DNA of 64,000 bases from Euclidia mi (taxonomy: Eukaryota > Arthropoda > Insecta > Lepidoptera > Erebidae): contig OX123185.2 in assembly GCA_944739405.2 (NCBI GenBank), positions 12,062,973-12,126,972 of the forward strand, given 5' to 3'. Under the pieces are notes generated by a model. It had not been told where the DNA came from and made no database searches. It saw only the letters and a list, made by a program, of their open reading frames with translations. Shown here piece after piece: positions 34,895 to 46,880 of the stretch. The position numbers and the translations under genes are program-made. Position 1 is the stretch's first letter. Every line of letters begins with the position of its first letter.

Positions 34895-35101
34895 TCTTAA
34901 TATATAAAATCCTTGCGTTACTGACTGACTGATAGACACGCTACAGCCGAAACTATTGGGCGCAGGAAGCTGAAATTTAGCATATATGTTCCTTGGGGAC
35001 CGTAGGGGTGCACTAAGAAGGGATTTCCCGAAATTTCCACGGGATCGGGCAAAACGGGTAAAATAAAATAAAATGCGGGCGTAGCTGCGGGCGTCCTCTA
35101 G
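34895..35101 (+). mobile_element. Non-autonomous Helitron-like element, family 1
   Basis: Starts TC-TTAATATATAAAATCC and ends GGGCGTCCTCTAG, flanked by A (34894) and T (35102). It is 207 bp, exactly the length of the family member at 27149-27355, and nearly identical to it in inverted orientation. No coding capacity. Confidence 0.82.
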
Positions 35102-35204
35102 TGCTAATATAAATAGATATGCTATGTAAAATAAGTTATCTTATTAATAAAAACTTGATTTCGCCTGTGGCTCCACACACCTGGGTGTCAGATATTGCGA
35201 CAAA

Positions 35205-35340
35205 CGGTAGCCTATGTGTTTATGCCAAATTTTCATCAAAATTCGTCAGTAGTTTTTGCGTGAAGAGTAACAAACATCCTCACAATCACTTCGAATTTTT
35301 AACTAGTATGATTGAACATGTAAAACTATGTAGCAAGCAT
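35205..35340 (+). repeat. Dispersed repeat scrap
   Basis: ttttcatcaaaattcgtcag then tagtttttgcgtgaagagta then acaaacat recur in related form at 1320-1370, 12.1 kb and 13.1 kb. Family unnamed. Confidence 0.4.
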
Positions 35341-35660
35341 ACAGTCATCGCCAAAATTAAAACAATTCAGTATCAAAATGGGTGCCATTTGATTACAGGA
35401 ATATATGTGATTAGTTCCTGCACATGTTTAGTACACATAAACACATAAACCAACCAAGAGTTTAGGTACACAAATGGAGCATTTAACAGGTCATTTCGCG
35501 ATATTAATACCGGATGATGCGAGCTCAAAGCGACTGCCATATTTGTGTGAACAATTAATAGTAACGTACAAATATCTGCTAGTTTAGGTACTTAATAGCT
35601 TTCAACACGGGCTCTTGTTGAATAGATTTCGGTTATTGTGACCGTAAAGTAAATAATACT
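35341..35660. other. Non-coding stretch
   Basis: No gene or repeat recognised. Confidence 0.45.
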
Positions 35661-35908
35661 TTTTTTATATAGACTCACGCCTGTGTCCTCGAAGGGGTAG
35701 GCAGAGGTGTAACATTACTATCACATTTCGCCATGAATTTTTAAAGGTCTCACGTAATAGGGGGCGAGCCTATTGCCGTTACCGGGCACATCAGCAGATT
35801 CCGTGCTGCTACTGAGAATTCGGAAAAAACTAGTAAGTAACACATTTGCCCGACCCGGGAATCGAACCCGGGACCTCCGATCAGCAGTCGCATACGCTAT
35901 CAGACTTC
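35661..35908 (-). repeat. tRNA-derived SINE with RTE-type tail, head truncated
   Basis: Matches 19052-19313 in the body and B box (cgggttcgattcccgggtcg). The outermost part of the tRNA head (gtggtccagtgg) is missing and no target-site duplication is evident, so the 5' end is truncated or rearranged. Confidence 0.8.
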
Positions 35909-35989
35909 TTATGTCTTTATAGTACAGTTTAATGTATATCCGGTTTGTTACTTCAATAAATACACATTTTTATGCCAGATTTATTTTTA

Positions 35990-36140
35990 TGTCTTCCCAG
36001 AACATTATGAAGAGCTCTCAGACATTGCGGAGTTCTCACGATGTATCCCTGCACCGTTTAGTAAGTAATTATGAACAATTTAATACGAAGTTCAAAAAGT
36101 CAGTGGACTTCGAACTGGAGACCATTTGCGACTCTGCATA
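35990..36140 (-). repeat. Partial copy of the 21.3-kb SINE
   Basis: acattatgaagagctctcag corresponds to acattatggagaactctcag at 21419-21438, and gagttctcacgatgtatccc then tgcaccgttta continues the family body. Confidence 0.65.
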
Positions 36141-39125
36141 GTTGAATAATTTACTAGAAATCTTTCTTAGCAAAACTGTCATAGATCCTTGAAAATAACG
36201 ACTGCGAAAATCTTTTGCAGTGTATATTGCTATTAGAAGAACACCACGTAGCAATGAATGTCTTAAGTTGGACTTACAGAAGTGCAATAACGTGGTGGTT
36301 TCCTGTAAAACCTTCACGTCCGAACATTCTTCAACTCGGTATTGAAATAGTTGCTCTCGAGCGTAACTCGCGGACAGCCTTGATAAACACCTGCACGTGC
36401 TTTGGAACAAAAGCGTTGTCCATCTATTTTTGTATTCTTAGTTGTAACGGAGGTATGCTGCAACTTGGTGTATTTACCCGTCAAACTATTCAATACTTTG
36501 TGGACAAACTAAACATACTTTACAACTTTCTCAATTACGTAATCACATTTTAAATAAGCTGCTCAACTAGTCTTCTATTTTATACAGACGTAAGTGATGT
36601 ATCTAATGTAGCTAGTCTTCTGTATTGTACCACCGCTATAAAATAAAACTTCTTTCTTCTTCTTTACCCAGAAGTCGTCAAATAAGGTCGGTAGATGGCA
36701 GCCTCATGTAATGGTAAACCTTGTTCACCATTTTAAATGAGTCTGTAAACGTTGATAGTAAAATTGGCATGTGTTAACCACACATCGACCCTACGAGATC
36801 TACATCCATGAACATATCCCAACACAATATATCTATGTATACAAAGATAATCTTAAGAATACCTCACCTCTTGATATCCGGGGTAAGCCAAGATAAATAT
36901 TTCAAGCGAACACATGCGTACAATTCAGCCCCAAAATTCAGTTTCCCATATACCATTTCCATCCGTCTCAAGGTTTCATGGCAAACATGAAACCGATAGA
37001 AAACGCAAGGGTAAGTCGCTTACAGAACCACTAGCTAAAAACAATTTCAGTATCTTGGTTGAAAACATGTCATATATTTGAAAGACGCGACACCCTATTT
37101 CCCGGGGCACCTATCTTCAATGGCACTCAATAGTACCTACTCGATGTATACAATTTTTTCTCACACCCTGATGCGTAGAATTTATGAGTATTTTCCTGTG
37201 CGAGACACGGTGAAATATCTATAGGAGATCGTGAAACACTATCGCGGTGCGTTTTACGTAATAGCTGAGCGAACGCGTGGCGGATATTCAATGTTCCTTG
37301 TGTCAACTGAACAACTTCGATCAAGGTTTTGTTAGGTTGCCCGCACACTATAGTAAACATCGTCTTTTGGTTGTGTACACTGTCTATTATTATACCGCTC
37401 TATACTTTCTAGGGAAGATCGTGAGTAAGAAAAGACAATGTCAGTGTGTGTTTATGATGACGGAGAATCCGATTCATCAGAGAATTTATCTTTACATAAG
37501 GTTGCATCAATGTCGACTGCAATTCGTCTTGGAGAAAACGTGAAAATCTCTTATATCACATTTTCCTCGACCAGTACTCGAATGCTCACGGTACGCAGTA
37601 ACGAACCTGCCGGTGACCCACCGAGAAAGGTAGGTAATCTTACTGAAATAAGACGGTATATCGTCATACATATACCCTTTGCAGTGCCCTGCTGGGTAAA
37701 AGCCTCTTATAATTTTCGTCACAATAGCACTGTGAGTCACACAGAGGATTTGGTCACGCGACCAGACTGGTACGTATAGGGTTCGATGTGGAATTTTCTG
37801 TCTTTTCCCGAAGATATTATTTGGTATATTTTTCTTTAGTCGCTTTTAAATGGGGAAAGGACTGGTAATCATATCCACGGAATTAAATGGATAGTGACAC
37901 CTTGTATCCTTAATCTGTCACCACACTGGTAAGTTCGGTGTATAATCTACCTATTTTTTTGCTGTTCTACAAAATAATCCTAATAACACATTGTCAATTC
38001 TCATTTGCAAATTAATAAATTGACGGAAATGTTTGCGTAAAGTAATACAATTTATCTCTCGTATAGAATCCTAGGAAAGTTTATAAAATTTACGGTTCTT
38101 GTTATTTTCCGATCACATATACATGTATAATCAAAGGCTTATGAAAAACTGTCTAGCGTAAAATACAAGCTCCTATACCTAAACGAAAAATCCTTACAGA
38201 CAAACCCATAAACATCCAGCTATATCATCAAAAAAATTGTAACTGGCAAACCCATCGTCGCAATGCGCGGCAAACTTAAGTCCCGCGACACATATTGCGG
38301 GCGTGACGCGAAATATCGAGCAGCAAGCAATATATACAAACGTCGGTTGTGCCCGTGAATGCCGAATAGGTTTGATTATCGTGATACGAGATAGGGCACG
38401 TATTAGAACCTCGTGTTTGCCGTCTTCATGCCGGTTGATTTTAAGTGGCGATGAATTTAGCGAACGGTTTCGAGTGTTTACTACGAAGAGAGAATATGTG
38501 GAGAGCGTTGTGAGAGTTGAAGTAGAATATTTGGTGGTTACCTTTTACCTAACGATTTAAAGGACAACCAAAAATGTCCTGAATTTATTACATGGTTGGT
38601 TCTTTGATTACCTTGTAACTCCGTACCTACTCGTAGAATGTTGTACATAAATTCAAGCGCCTTCTAAAAAGTACATAGTAACTGTCTGAAGAACGTTGTG
38701 TATAAAAAAAAATTCTGTTCAATTGCATTGTGAGTAGATGTAATGGCTGTATCACAGTATATAAAGACATACAGTAGTTTGACGCCTTTGATCTCGAAGA
38801 AAAAGCCGACAACGTCTAGACAAGGGTAAGGAAGCTAGGGCTGCCACATTTAAACAATACCTACTTATTCAAACACCGTCTATTTATTTTAGAAAAATAT
38901 AACAATTGCTACGCTACATGAATATTATAGTGTAAATCACTTATTTATTATATGAAAATAATTAACGATGAATAATTATTATAAAACAGTTTGCATTTAG
39001 TTTGCACTTGCGGTGACAACTTTGCATACAAAGTGTCAGTCAGCACCTATTTCATACCGTGTTGTAGGAGGCGGTTAAGGATATGAACTATGAAGCATTT
39101 TTTCAGATATACCTACTTGGTGGTT
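36141..39125. other. Non-coding stretch
   Basis: Overlapping ORFs of 60-113 codons on both strands (36069-36553, 37127-37779, 38303-38560) have no domain, no codon pattern and no plausible splice context that I can see. No repeat recognised. Confidence 0.45.
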
Positions 39126-39127
39126 AT

Positions 39128-39345
39128 CGTACAAACCTAGTTAAAATAAAGCGATTGATATAGCGGTCGTTTTAATGGATGGGCAACCATGGGATCAGCT
39201 TGCAGAGCCTATGTTATCGATATGAAGTATTTTGAAGATCTATTTTCGAGCAAACTACGTTAAGGTAAAGCAATAGACATCAAGGTCATTTTATGGATGG
39301 GCGACCGGGCTATAAGATTACTGAGAACATGTGTGGGGTTTGTAA
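39128..39345 (+). repeat. Two tandem 5S rRNA-like segments
   Basis: Both halves contain, in 5S order, a (gt)taa..aaagc word, then ggtc-ttttaatggatggg or ggtcattttatggatggg, then caacc or cgacc: at 39141-39190 and 39260-39308. They look like two old 5S-derived SINE heads in direct orientation about 120 bp apart, close to the length of 5S rRNA. Confidence 0.5.
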
Positions 39346-39580
39346 AAGGGGGCCAAAATATGGTTATTTTTTAGCTAGGACGCGCTGTTACCAAGATACA
39401 TATTAATATTTGATAGGTACACTTACCTAATACGAAGGTACTAGGTAAGTGTAAGGTGGTAAGGTACTTATTGCATGAAATTAAAATCACGCTTGAATCG
39501 AATATTACCTTACAACGCTTATTTTCTTACGTCTGCCATGTTGTTTACGTACAGTAATTACTACTTTATTCTGTGACAAG
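39346..39580. other. Non-coding stretch
   Basis: A short local repeat (acttacctaatacgaaggta and aggtaagtgtaaggtggtaa) is the only structure seen. Confidence 0.4.
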
Positions 39581-39587
39581 AGGATGA

Positions 39588-39782
39588 CCGCGGTTACACC
39601 CGCGTTATTTAAGGCTACTGCTCCGCTCCCGTCGCTCATAGCGTGATAGTATGTAACCTATAGCCTTCCCCGATAAATGTGCTATCTAACACTGAAAGAA
39701 TTTTTCAAATCGGACCAGTAGTTACTGAGATTAGCGCTTTCTAACAAACAAACAAACTATTCATTTTATATATTAGTATTAG
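39588..39782 (-). repeat. Helitron-like element, family 2, degraded
   Basis: Close to 30521-30727 over its whole length (ggttacacccgcgtta, ggctactgctccgctcccgt, tttttcaaatcggaccagta). The CTAG end is lost. Confidence 0.7.
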
Positions 39783-40350
39783 ATTTGGCCAGACATGAGA
39801 TATTGTAAAAAGTTAGTAGATTAGTAGGTACGTGCACATTATTTTAAGTGGATACAGGTATACATACGTTTCAAAATAATATAAATAATTAAAATTAATG
39901 AAATCGCAGATTTTTTTAAATGCTTATTTTTTAAATCTTTAAATGAAGCATGAAGAATTGCAATGTCTCACAGCACAAGTCGTATGTACCATCTTAATTA
40001 ATATTCATAAGCAAATAAATAAGTAACGAACAAAAAACAATCACGCGCCAGCCCCCAAAAATATGTACCTAGTTAGAAACTAAAGTGATATACGTAAGTA
40101 GGTACCGCTCTTCCCGCGTCTCACCTCTTGTCCCCCGCACGATTGACCCGTCTAGACGCGTCCGTCGAACGACTGTATGGATTATTTGACTGTGGCTGTA
40201 TTGTAGGAGGGTTCCCAAAACACTCAGGCAGTTAAAAAACAGTTTGTGGATTACACAAGGTGGTCGAATCCACAGTATTCAGAAAGTACCTATTAGTAGA
40301 TATACTTAAGTATAAGCAATCATAAAGACATAAAGACATTTATTTCTGCA
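39783..40350. other. Non-coding stretch
   Basis: 40225-40290 holds a decayed SINE tail (gtttgtggattacacaaggt). Otherwise nothing. Confidence 0.4.
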
Positions 40351-40351
40351 T

Positions 40352-41043
40352 TTTCGCCTTCCCCGGAGAATAAAATGATAACTGCCATTGTCTTAGTTTT
40401 AGTGTTATGTCATTTTTGGAATTTGTGGGTGCTTATACATCTGCTCAATTTTTTTTCCAAATTTTTATACAGTTATTTACGAAGTTACAAAATATTACAA
40501 TAGTATTCAAAGATTTAAAACAAGTTTTAAATTACGAGAACAAAGTGTTAATATAGTATTATCAAAATTTATTTCCACTTGTTAGTATGACAAACAGTCA
40601 TAGAATTATGTTCTCATGAAAAAAATATGCGACTAGATAATGATAAATGCAGTTATCATTTTATTCTCGTTCAAAACCATCCAGTCGCTCTGTATAAGAC
40701 GTGTTAGTAATATGACTGTTATGGATTCGAAAAATGATTAGTGAAGAGTACAATATTTGATTCTGGTCAGGCTGTACGGAGAATAAAATGATAATCGCCG
40801 TTAAACAACTTAGATGATGGCTAATTTTGACTAACCTTTTATTTTTTAAATAATATCTGTATTTTGATAATAAGGCGTATTTCACTAAAACATTTAGAAT
40901 AAACAAAAAATAACCTTCTTTAAAAGCTTACAATCATCTGTCTACATCCAGTGTTTAAGGAGCAATCGACGAAAACATGTTTTTTATGTTTCTTGTAAAG
41001 TTGCATTTTTGTAGTTATCATTTTATTCTCCGGGGACGGCGTT
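40352..41043. mobile_element. TIR element with four alternating terminal motifs
   Basis: Terminal inverted repeats of about 30 bp: cgcc-ttccccggagaataaa at 40355 and its reverse complement ending at 41041. The core word gagaataaaatgataa also occurs inverted at 40649-40669 and direct at 40777-40799, so the order is forward, reverse, forward, reverse. This fits a non-autonomous DNA element, possibly two tandem or nested copies. No transposase ORF and no clear target-site duplication are seen. Confidence 0.7.
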
Positions 41044-41279
41044 TTGGTTGTTTACAACACTTATACAAGCCAAAACCCTATTCTAGATGATGCCGGCTTT
41101 TCCTAGCTAAATGACTTCTTGAGAAGAAAGGCCGTAACAAACGCTATAATTTTTTTTCTTACTTCTATTTCTTTCATCTTTTCTCTGATCTTTTTAAGTC
41201 CATACAAAATAGATTTAATATCGTTCGGAGACATGGTTACTGTTTTCTGAACGACGACGCAAACAATATATTAAGGGCG

Positions 41280-41720
41280 TTATCGCAATATATAAGCGGT
41301 TTGGGAGCGGTTGCGGAGCGGGGCGGACGCGCAGCGAATGCGTCGCGAACACGCCGCGGCTGCGCAGCGAGGACGTCGCGGACGCGTAGCTAATGCGTTA
41401 AGTTTTTGTCACGTGTTTGTAGCAAATTATCGACGTACAATACATCCAGTAACAAAATGGATTCCGACGAGGAAACACTGCTGTTGGCTTTATTACTTTT
41501 ACTCGTTGCGCGTCGATTTTTACTCGTTGCGCGTCCGCAATGAATTCGTTGCGCATGCGTGACAACGAGCCCGTAATGGCTGCTGCACACAGTGCCGGCG
41601 GCTCGTACCGCCGGCTTTTGTCGCGCGGCTCGTGCCGACGGCTTTTGGCAGGCGTCTGTGCCGCCGGCATCGGCCGCAGAAAGCCGCGCATCATTCCAGT
41701 TGTGACAGTCGTGTAGAACG
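41280..41720 (+). repeat. GC-rich repeat, possible PIF/Harbinger derivative
   Basis: The local GC content is clearly above its surroundings and CpG is frequent. A 28-codon ORF at 41457-41543 begins MDSDEETLLLALLLLL, which resembles the N-terminus of PIF/Harbinger transposases (acidic start then leucine run), and it stops after a tandem duplication of ttactcgttgcgcgtc. Further GC words (gccggcggctcgtaccgccg) form hairpins downstream. This may be an internally deleted element. The similarity is short and could be chance. Confidence 0.35.
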
Positions 41721-42655
41721 CTAGTGAGGTGACACTTTGTGATTGGTTATCGATTACGACGAATAACGAAGTCGTTAACATTGCCATAGCAGCTGTAGCT
41801 TACATTTTATTATGTAAAAAAATTAAAAGAAGAGGAACAAAGAAACATACAAATAACTATAGAAACATACAATTAACTTACACAAAATTCACCACATCCA
41901 TCCATGTAAAGATAATATAATAAAATAAGATAAATGTAGAATCATTAAATAATTAGCTTGCAGTTTTGAAGTTCGTTTCTTTCTTTGAGATCCTAAGGAT
42001 CGAAGCGTGATGTATAGGTTATAAACATATACTTGATACTTGATTGCACGGATTGTTTCCGCAACTCTACGTCTTGGCGTGTCAAAATACACGCCAAGAC
42101 GTACTTTTAAAACCTTTTACCCGACTACGTAAAAAAGGGGATCTAAAAAGGAAGAAATAAGAAAAGTATAAGTACAGATTAAATGCTCCAGCTAGAGCCG
42201 TGTCGCACCTATTGTATACTAGTGTACATGTACCGTAGTCAACAAAAAATAAATATATTTGATGACGGTATTTCGAATAACTTATTAGCCGATTGCGATA
42301 TATTTTATTTGAAACTATAAATTTCCGTTTAGTCAAAGGTTTCTAAGTTTGTGAGACGAAATTCAATGTTTGTTAAAGTTGTGTTTGAAATGCATAAATT
42401 ATACAATGGTTCATAGTTTGACCTGTTAGTTTAAGGTGTTAAAGTACTTTCACTAAAACTTTTTACTAACTATCGGGAGTCTCCTATGAATGGTCATATG
42501 ACTCATGGGTGACTCCCGAAGTACCACAAAGTTGGCTGTTGTATTGTCTTAGTCTAATTGTAATGATATTAATTACCAGTCAAATCAATTTTATTTGCAC
42601 GAATCAAGGGTTAGAAAAAGATGTCAAAATTAAAACATTTTTCATTTAACCTTAT
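41721..42655. other. Non-coding stretch
   Basis: A palindrome lies at 42068-42103 and a looser inverted repeat (cgggagtc ... gactcccg) at 42474-42519. No gene. Confidence 0.45.
42068..42103. repeat. Perfect palindrome, 15-bp arms, 6-nt spacer
   Basis: Arm 1 42068-42082 (tacgtcttggcgtgt), spacer caaaat, arm 2 42089-42103. Confidence 0.92.
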
Positions 42656-42660
42656 TTTAC

Positions 42661-45600
42661 CTAATAATACATACATACATACACTCACGCCTTTTTCCCG
42701 TCGGGGTAGGCAGAGACAACGGAACGCCACTTGCATCTATCCTTACAAAACCTCAAACCTACAAACCTCACGCGCTTCCTCTACATTCATTACTCTGTTC
42801 ATACATGCTCGCCGGTTCCGGGTGCTTAGGACCTTCCCGTTTTTCAGAACGTCACCAATTTGGTCGAAGAATGTCCTACGAGGTCGGCCGCGACCGGCTT
42901 GCCCATACACGTTAGCCTCATATATTTGGTGCGTCATTTTTTTTTCACTCATTCGCTCCACGTGCCCAAACCATTTCAGCATTCCTTTCTCAATCCTTGT
43001 CAAGACATCTTCTTTCAGGCCACATCGCTCTCGTATTACTGCATTCGGAATTCTATCAATCAGACTTACCCCACACATACTACGCAGTGACCGCATCTCA
43101 ACTGCGTTAATTCTGCTTTCATGCTTTTTCTGCCACACCCAACACTCACTACCCTACATCAACGTGGGCACAAGCACTCCATTATGAACCGCCAGTTGCG
43201 CCTGTTTTGGCACATTCTGGCCGTTCATAAAGGCATGCAGCGCTCCATTTACACAGTTTCCCGCAGTCACTCTCCTTTCAATATCTCCTTCACATCTTCC
43301 ATCTCTTGTAAACATGCTACCCAAATATACAAATTCTGTCACTTGTTCAATGTTTTCTTCTCCAATCGCAATATTACACTCAATCACATTTTCATCCTTA
43401 TCAAACACCATCACTTTCGTCTTTTTTGCATTCAGTTTCATACCTTTCGATTCAAAGCTCTCATTCATGCAGTTCATCATTTGTTGTAACTCAGTCGCCG
43501 ACGACGCCAGAATGACTTGATCATCGGCGTACAAGAGGCACTTAGCACGCAATCCTGCCATATCGATCCAGCATTCCATTTCCCTCATATCTTTCATGCA
43601 GCTATCCATGAATAAGTTGAACAACCAGGGCGAGGCTGCACACCCCTGTCTGACACCTATAGAGATGTCAAACCAGTCTGTATAGGCACCGTTAACCCGG
43701 ACACAGGCTCTGGAACCCCTATACAGAGATTTCAGAGCCCTAATTATAAAATTGTCCACCCCATACATAGATAGCACCTTCCATAATTCCTTTCTATTCA
43801 CTCTATGATAAGCCTTTTCTAGGTCTATGAACGCGCAATATACCTTCTGGTTTTTTGCCAGACACTTTTCGGTTACGCAGCGTAAGGAAAAGACCTGATC
43901 CGTACATCCCATTCCCTTCCAAAATCCCACTTGCACATCCCATATCTTCTCATTAGTCACATTTACTACCCTGTCAGTCAATATTCTGGCATAAATTTTT
44001 CCTACAACACTTAGAAGGCTGATTCCGCGATAATTTCGACATTCCTGCTGCGAACCTTTCCCTTTATAAATTGGGACAAGCACTGCCTTCGTCCAGTCAT
44101 CTGGGACCTGGCCTTGTTTCCAACACAGGTTAAAAAGGCGATGCAGCAGGTTTACGATTAGTCCATCGCCAGCCTTCAACATTTCAATCGTCACCTTATC
44201 ACACCCAGCAGACTTGCCAGACCTCATACGATTTAGCGCTTTCATAATTTCATCCATTCCAATTTCATCACTAGGGCCATCATGTATATCTATCATCTCT
44301 TCTTGCTCTATTTCACTCACATCTTTCTCAAATAAACTCTCAAAATAGTCCTTCCAGCACTGTAGTATCATTTTTTCTTCATTCATAACTTCACCTTTTT
44401 CATTCCTAATAACTTTCATTGATCCATTTATATTTTTGCCCCGCGCTTCTTTGACTAGTTTCCAAAATAGTTTTATATTGTCTCGGAAACTTGAGCCAAA
44501 TTGATCCTTATATTTCTTCTTTTGCTCATTCTTCTTCCTCTCTATACATTCTTTTACTTTAGCTTTCACACATCTATACTTGTCCTTCATTTCTTTAACA
44601 ATATCTTCATTCATACCACCGCTCGCTCGATTCGTTGCTTCTACTGCTATTATATCCAACCACGCTTTTTTCTTTTCCTCAACCGTACTTCTAGTTTCAC
44701 CATCCCACTAGTCTGCTTTCTCACATTTCTTACTTCTTCTTTTACTCACACCGCATACATCTTCAGCACTTTTCACTACGTTGGTTTTAAATACCAACCA
44801 TACATCATTCACACTTTCCTTATTTACATCACTCCAGCTTTTATCCAGCCGTTCGCTCAATTGCTTTTTATACATCTCTTTCGTATGCTGATCTTTCAAT
44901 CTTTCCACTTTTATGCGTTCTAATTCTGTATACGACTCTTTGGCTCTGTGCCGCCAGTTTTTAAATATACCACCAACTCTTGATATCACCAAATAGTGGT
45001 CTGTGCCAATATCCGGTCCACGATAAGCCCTAGTGTCTACTATTTTCATTCTCATTCTTTCATCGACTATCACAAAATCTATCATGCTTCTTAACGTAAC
45101 ATGTCCATCGTTCTTACGCCACGTGTACATATGTATCATCTTGTGCTGAAACCACGTATTCATCACAGACAGACCCATCTCCACACATACATCTAATAAG
45201 TACACGCCATTGTCATTCACACTCTTATCTCCAAACGTTCCAAGTACCTTTTCATACCTCTCACGCTTCACTCCAACCTTTGCATTAAAATCTCCAAGCA
45301 TGACAATACGTTCATTCCACTTACGCAATAACATAACCTCTCTCATTTGTTCCCAAAATTCCTCTCTTACCGCCTTATTGTAGGAAGAGTCCGGAGCGTA
45401 TACACCTATCAGGAATAGAGGTGTCAGACCTACTTTCATCCGGACCCACATAAGGCGCGGACTTACGCATTCATACCCTCGCATGCATTCTGCCATTCGC
45501 TCTGAAAGAATAATACCGACGCCCTTACTACCATGTTCGTCATTGGTAACTCCTGACCATATTTCTGTGAAAGGGCCGCGCGTCAGTATTTCTTTCCCCT

Positions 45601-46167
45601 TACGTTTAGTCTCATTTACACACAATACATCCAAATTTCTGTCACTCATTAACTCGTATACTTCATGCAGTTTCTCATTCATTCCTCCTCTTACATTCAG
45701 CGTCGCAAATCGACATTCCGATCCCCACTTTCCGCCCCGACGTGAACAGTTTCGCTTGAGGTTTTGGTTATTTCGGCGTGACGTATGGCGAATATCGTCG
45801 CCGCCTACAGCTGTAAGGTTGCTCCCCCCAGAATACGAGGAGCAGCCTCGTCCTGTAGATACAGGATGAGGAGGGGATTCTCCGGCTCCGCCGGTACCCC
45901 CCTGGGGTAAATTTACTGTAATATTTCCCACAGCCATGATCACGTCGGTAGTTTTACTGTCCTATTACTTATTTTTGGGTTTGACAGTTAGTCCCTAACG
46001 GCGGGACAGACCTCCTATCGAGGTTCCTTCTCTAGGACTAAGGACGCCAATCTAAATTATATTTTGCTGATATTACGGGCGTCGGATTACCTTAGTCGCC
46101 TTTTACGACACCTCGGTAGGAGTGAAGGAGGGCTATTCTACTCCGCCGGACACCCCACGGCTAATAA
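42661..46167 (-). mobile_element. RTE-type LINE, nearly full-length copy 2
   Basis: The element spans about 42668-46160 with a candidate 7-bp target-site duplication ctaataa (42661-42667 and 46161-46167). The 5' UTR (about 45940-46160) starts ccgtggggtgtccggcggag. A single long ORF with endonuclease and RT follows. The 3' UTR is only a few bases, ending with a (tatg)n tail. The terminal ctgcctaccccgacgggaaa word is the one shared with SINEs. This is the best-preserved element of the window. Confidence 0.88.
42725..45937 (-). pseudogene. RTE ORF (APE endonuclease + RT) with two stops and one insertion
   Basis: One frame runs from the first ATG (45937; a GTG two codons upstream is not a credible start) to 42743. 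Residues about 65-330 form an APE-type endonuclease (TLNVRGG, NETKR, GDFNAKVG, SMIDFVIVDE, GTDHYLV). RT follows (YRGISLLS, GCTDQVFSLR, FIDLEKAYHR, GVRQGC, YADD near residue 801), then a C-terminal region with WFGHVER and GRGRPRRTFFDQ. Lesions: an in-frame TAG at 44708-44710, a TAG at 43154-43156 where copy 1 has tyrosine (LMYGSE), and a 16-bp insertion near 42745 that shifts the last residues; past it the frame reads CKWRSVVSAYPDGKKA before a stop. Few lesions imply a fairly young copy. Confidence 0.9.
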
Positions 46168-46330
46168 GGCATGCAATTTCTTGTATTTTTAATTAATAAG
46201 CAATAAATAATTAAGTCGGTTAATAATATAAAAATAATGATTATAGCAACATTAATAATTATATTTTAATCGCTGGCTAGACAAGTTAAATAGTAGTAGA
46301 CAAGCCTATAATAATAATATTGTACCACAT
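46168..46330. other. AT-rich spacer
   Basis: Nothing seen. Confidence 0.4.
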
Positions 46331-46334
46331 ACTC

Positions 46335-46400
46335 ACAAAACCATCTAGTCCCAAACTAAGCAGACCTTGTACTATAGGTACTAGAAAATGTATTAACATA
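46335..46400 (+). repeat. LINE 3'-end scrap
   Basis: accatctagtcccaaactaa then gcagaccttgtactataggt: third member of the family at 2745 and 21603. Confidence 0.6.
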
Positions 46401-46680
46401 CGTATATACTTTTTGTCTGTAAGGTAAGTCTGTAAGGTATTTAGGCACAAAATGTAATGGTACTACTATTTATCTATTTAATCTTTTCTATCTATTGTCA
46501 AACTCATACTTTGTTGTTCTATCTTCCATTTTCTACACCTTTATGTATGTATTATATATTTTATAATAATTATTTATGTGTAGTATATTTTTTAGTATTT
46601 TATGTGTGTATTTTTAACACTATGTATGTAAATATAAGTTTTTTTTTTTATTGTGTTTACTGTAAATAAAATTGTATAAA
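46401..46680. other. Thymine-rich non-coding stretch
   Basis: T-rich, with a weak ORF (46457-46669) made of hydrophobic codons because of base composition. Confidence 0.4.
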
Positions 46681-46689
46681 TCATTTGTA

Positions 46690-46880
46690 TCGCCAAACTG
46701 CCCTTATTCCAGGCTCCTTGCTTTTCTAGTCCATCCAAAGGTTGCCTGGAAGATATTGCTTATAAGTGATAAGGCCGCCATTTGTACCTTAACTTTTATT
46801 TTACAAATGTATAGTAAATTGTATTACTTTGGTGTACAATAAAGATGATTTGTATTGTATTGTATTGCATTGTATTGTTG
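46690..46880 (+). repeat. LINE 3' terminus with (ttgta)n tail
   Basis: gataaggccgccatttgtac, then tggtgtacaataaagatgat (a polyadenylation-like AATAAA), then repeated ttgta/ttgca units. The body is too short to type. The gataagaccgccattgt wording also forms the arms of the palindrome at 57.93 kb. Confidence 0.6.

Noticed and set aside
36069..37779. Cluster of ORFs of 70-113 codons on both strands
   Set aside because: Mutually overlapping, no domain, no codon pattern; expected by chance in this length of sequence.
42621..43187. 188-codon ORF on the + strand, with others at 44501-44923 and 45483-45869
   Set aside because: All are antisense shadows of the RTE ORF on the - strand.
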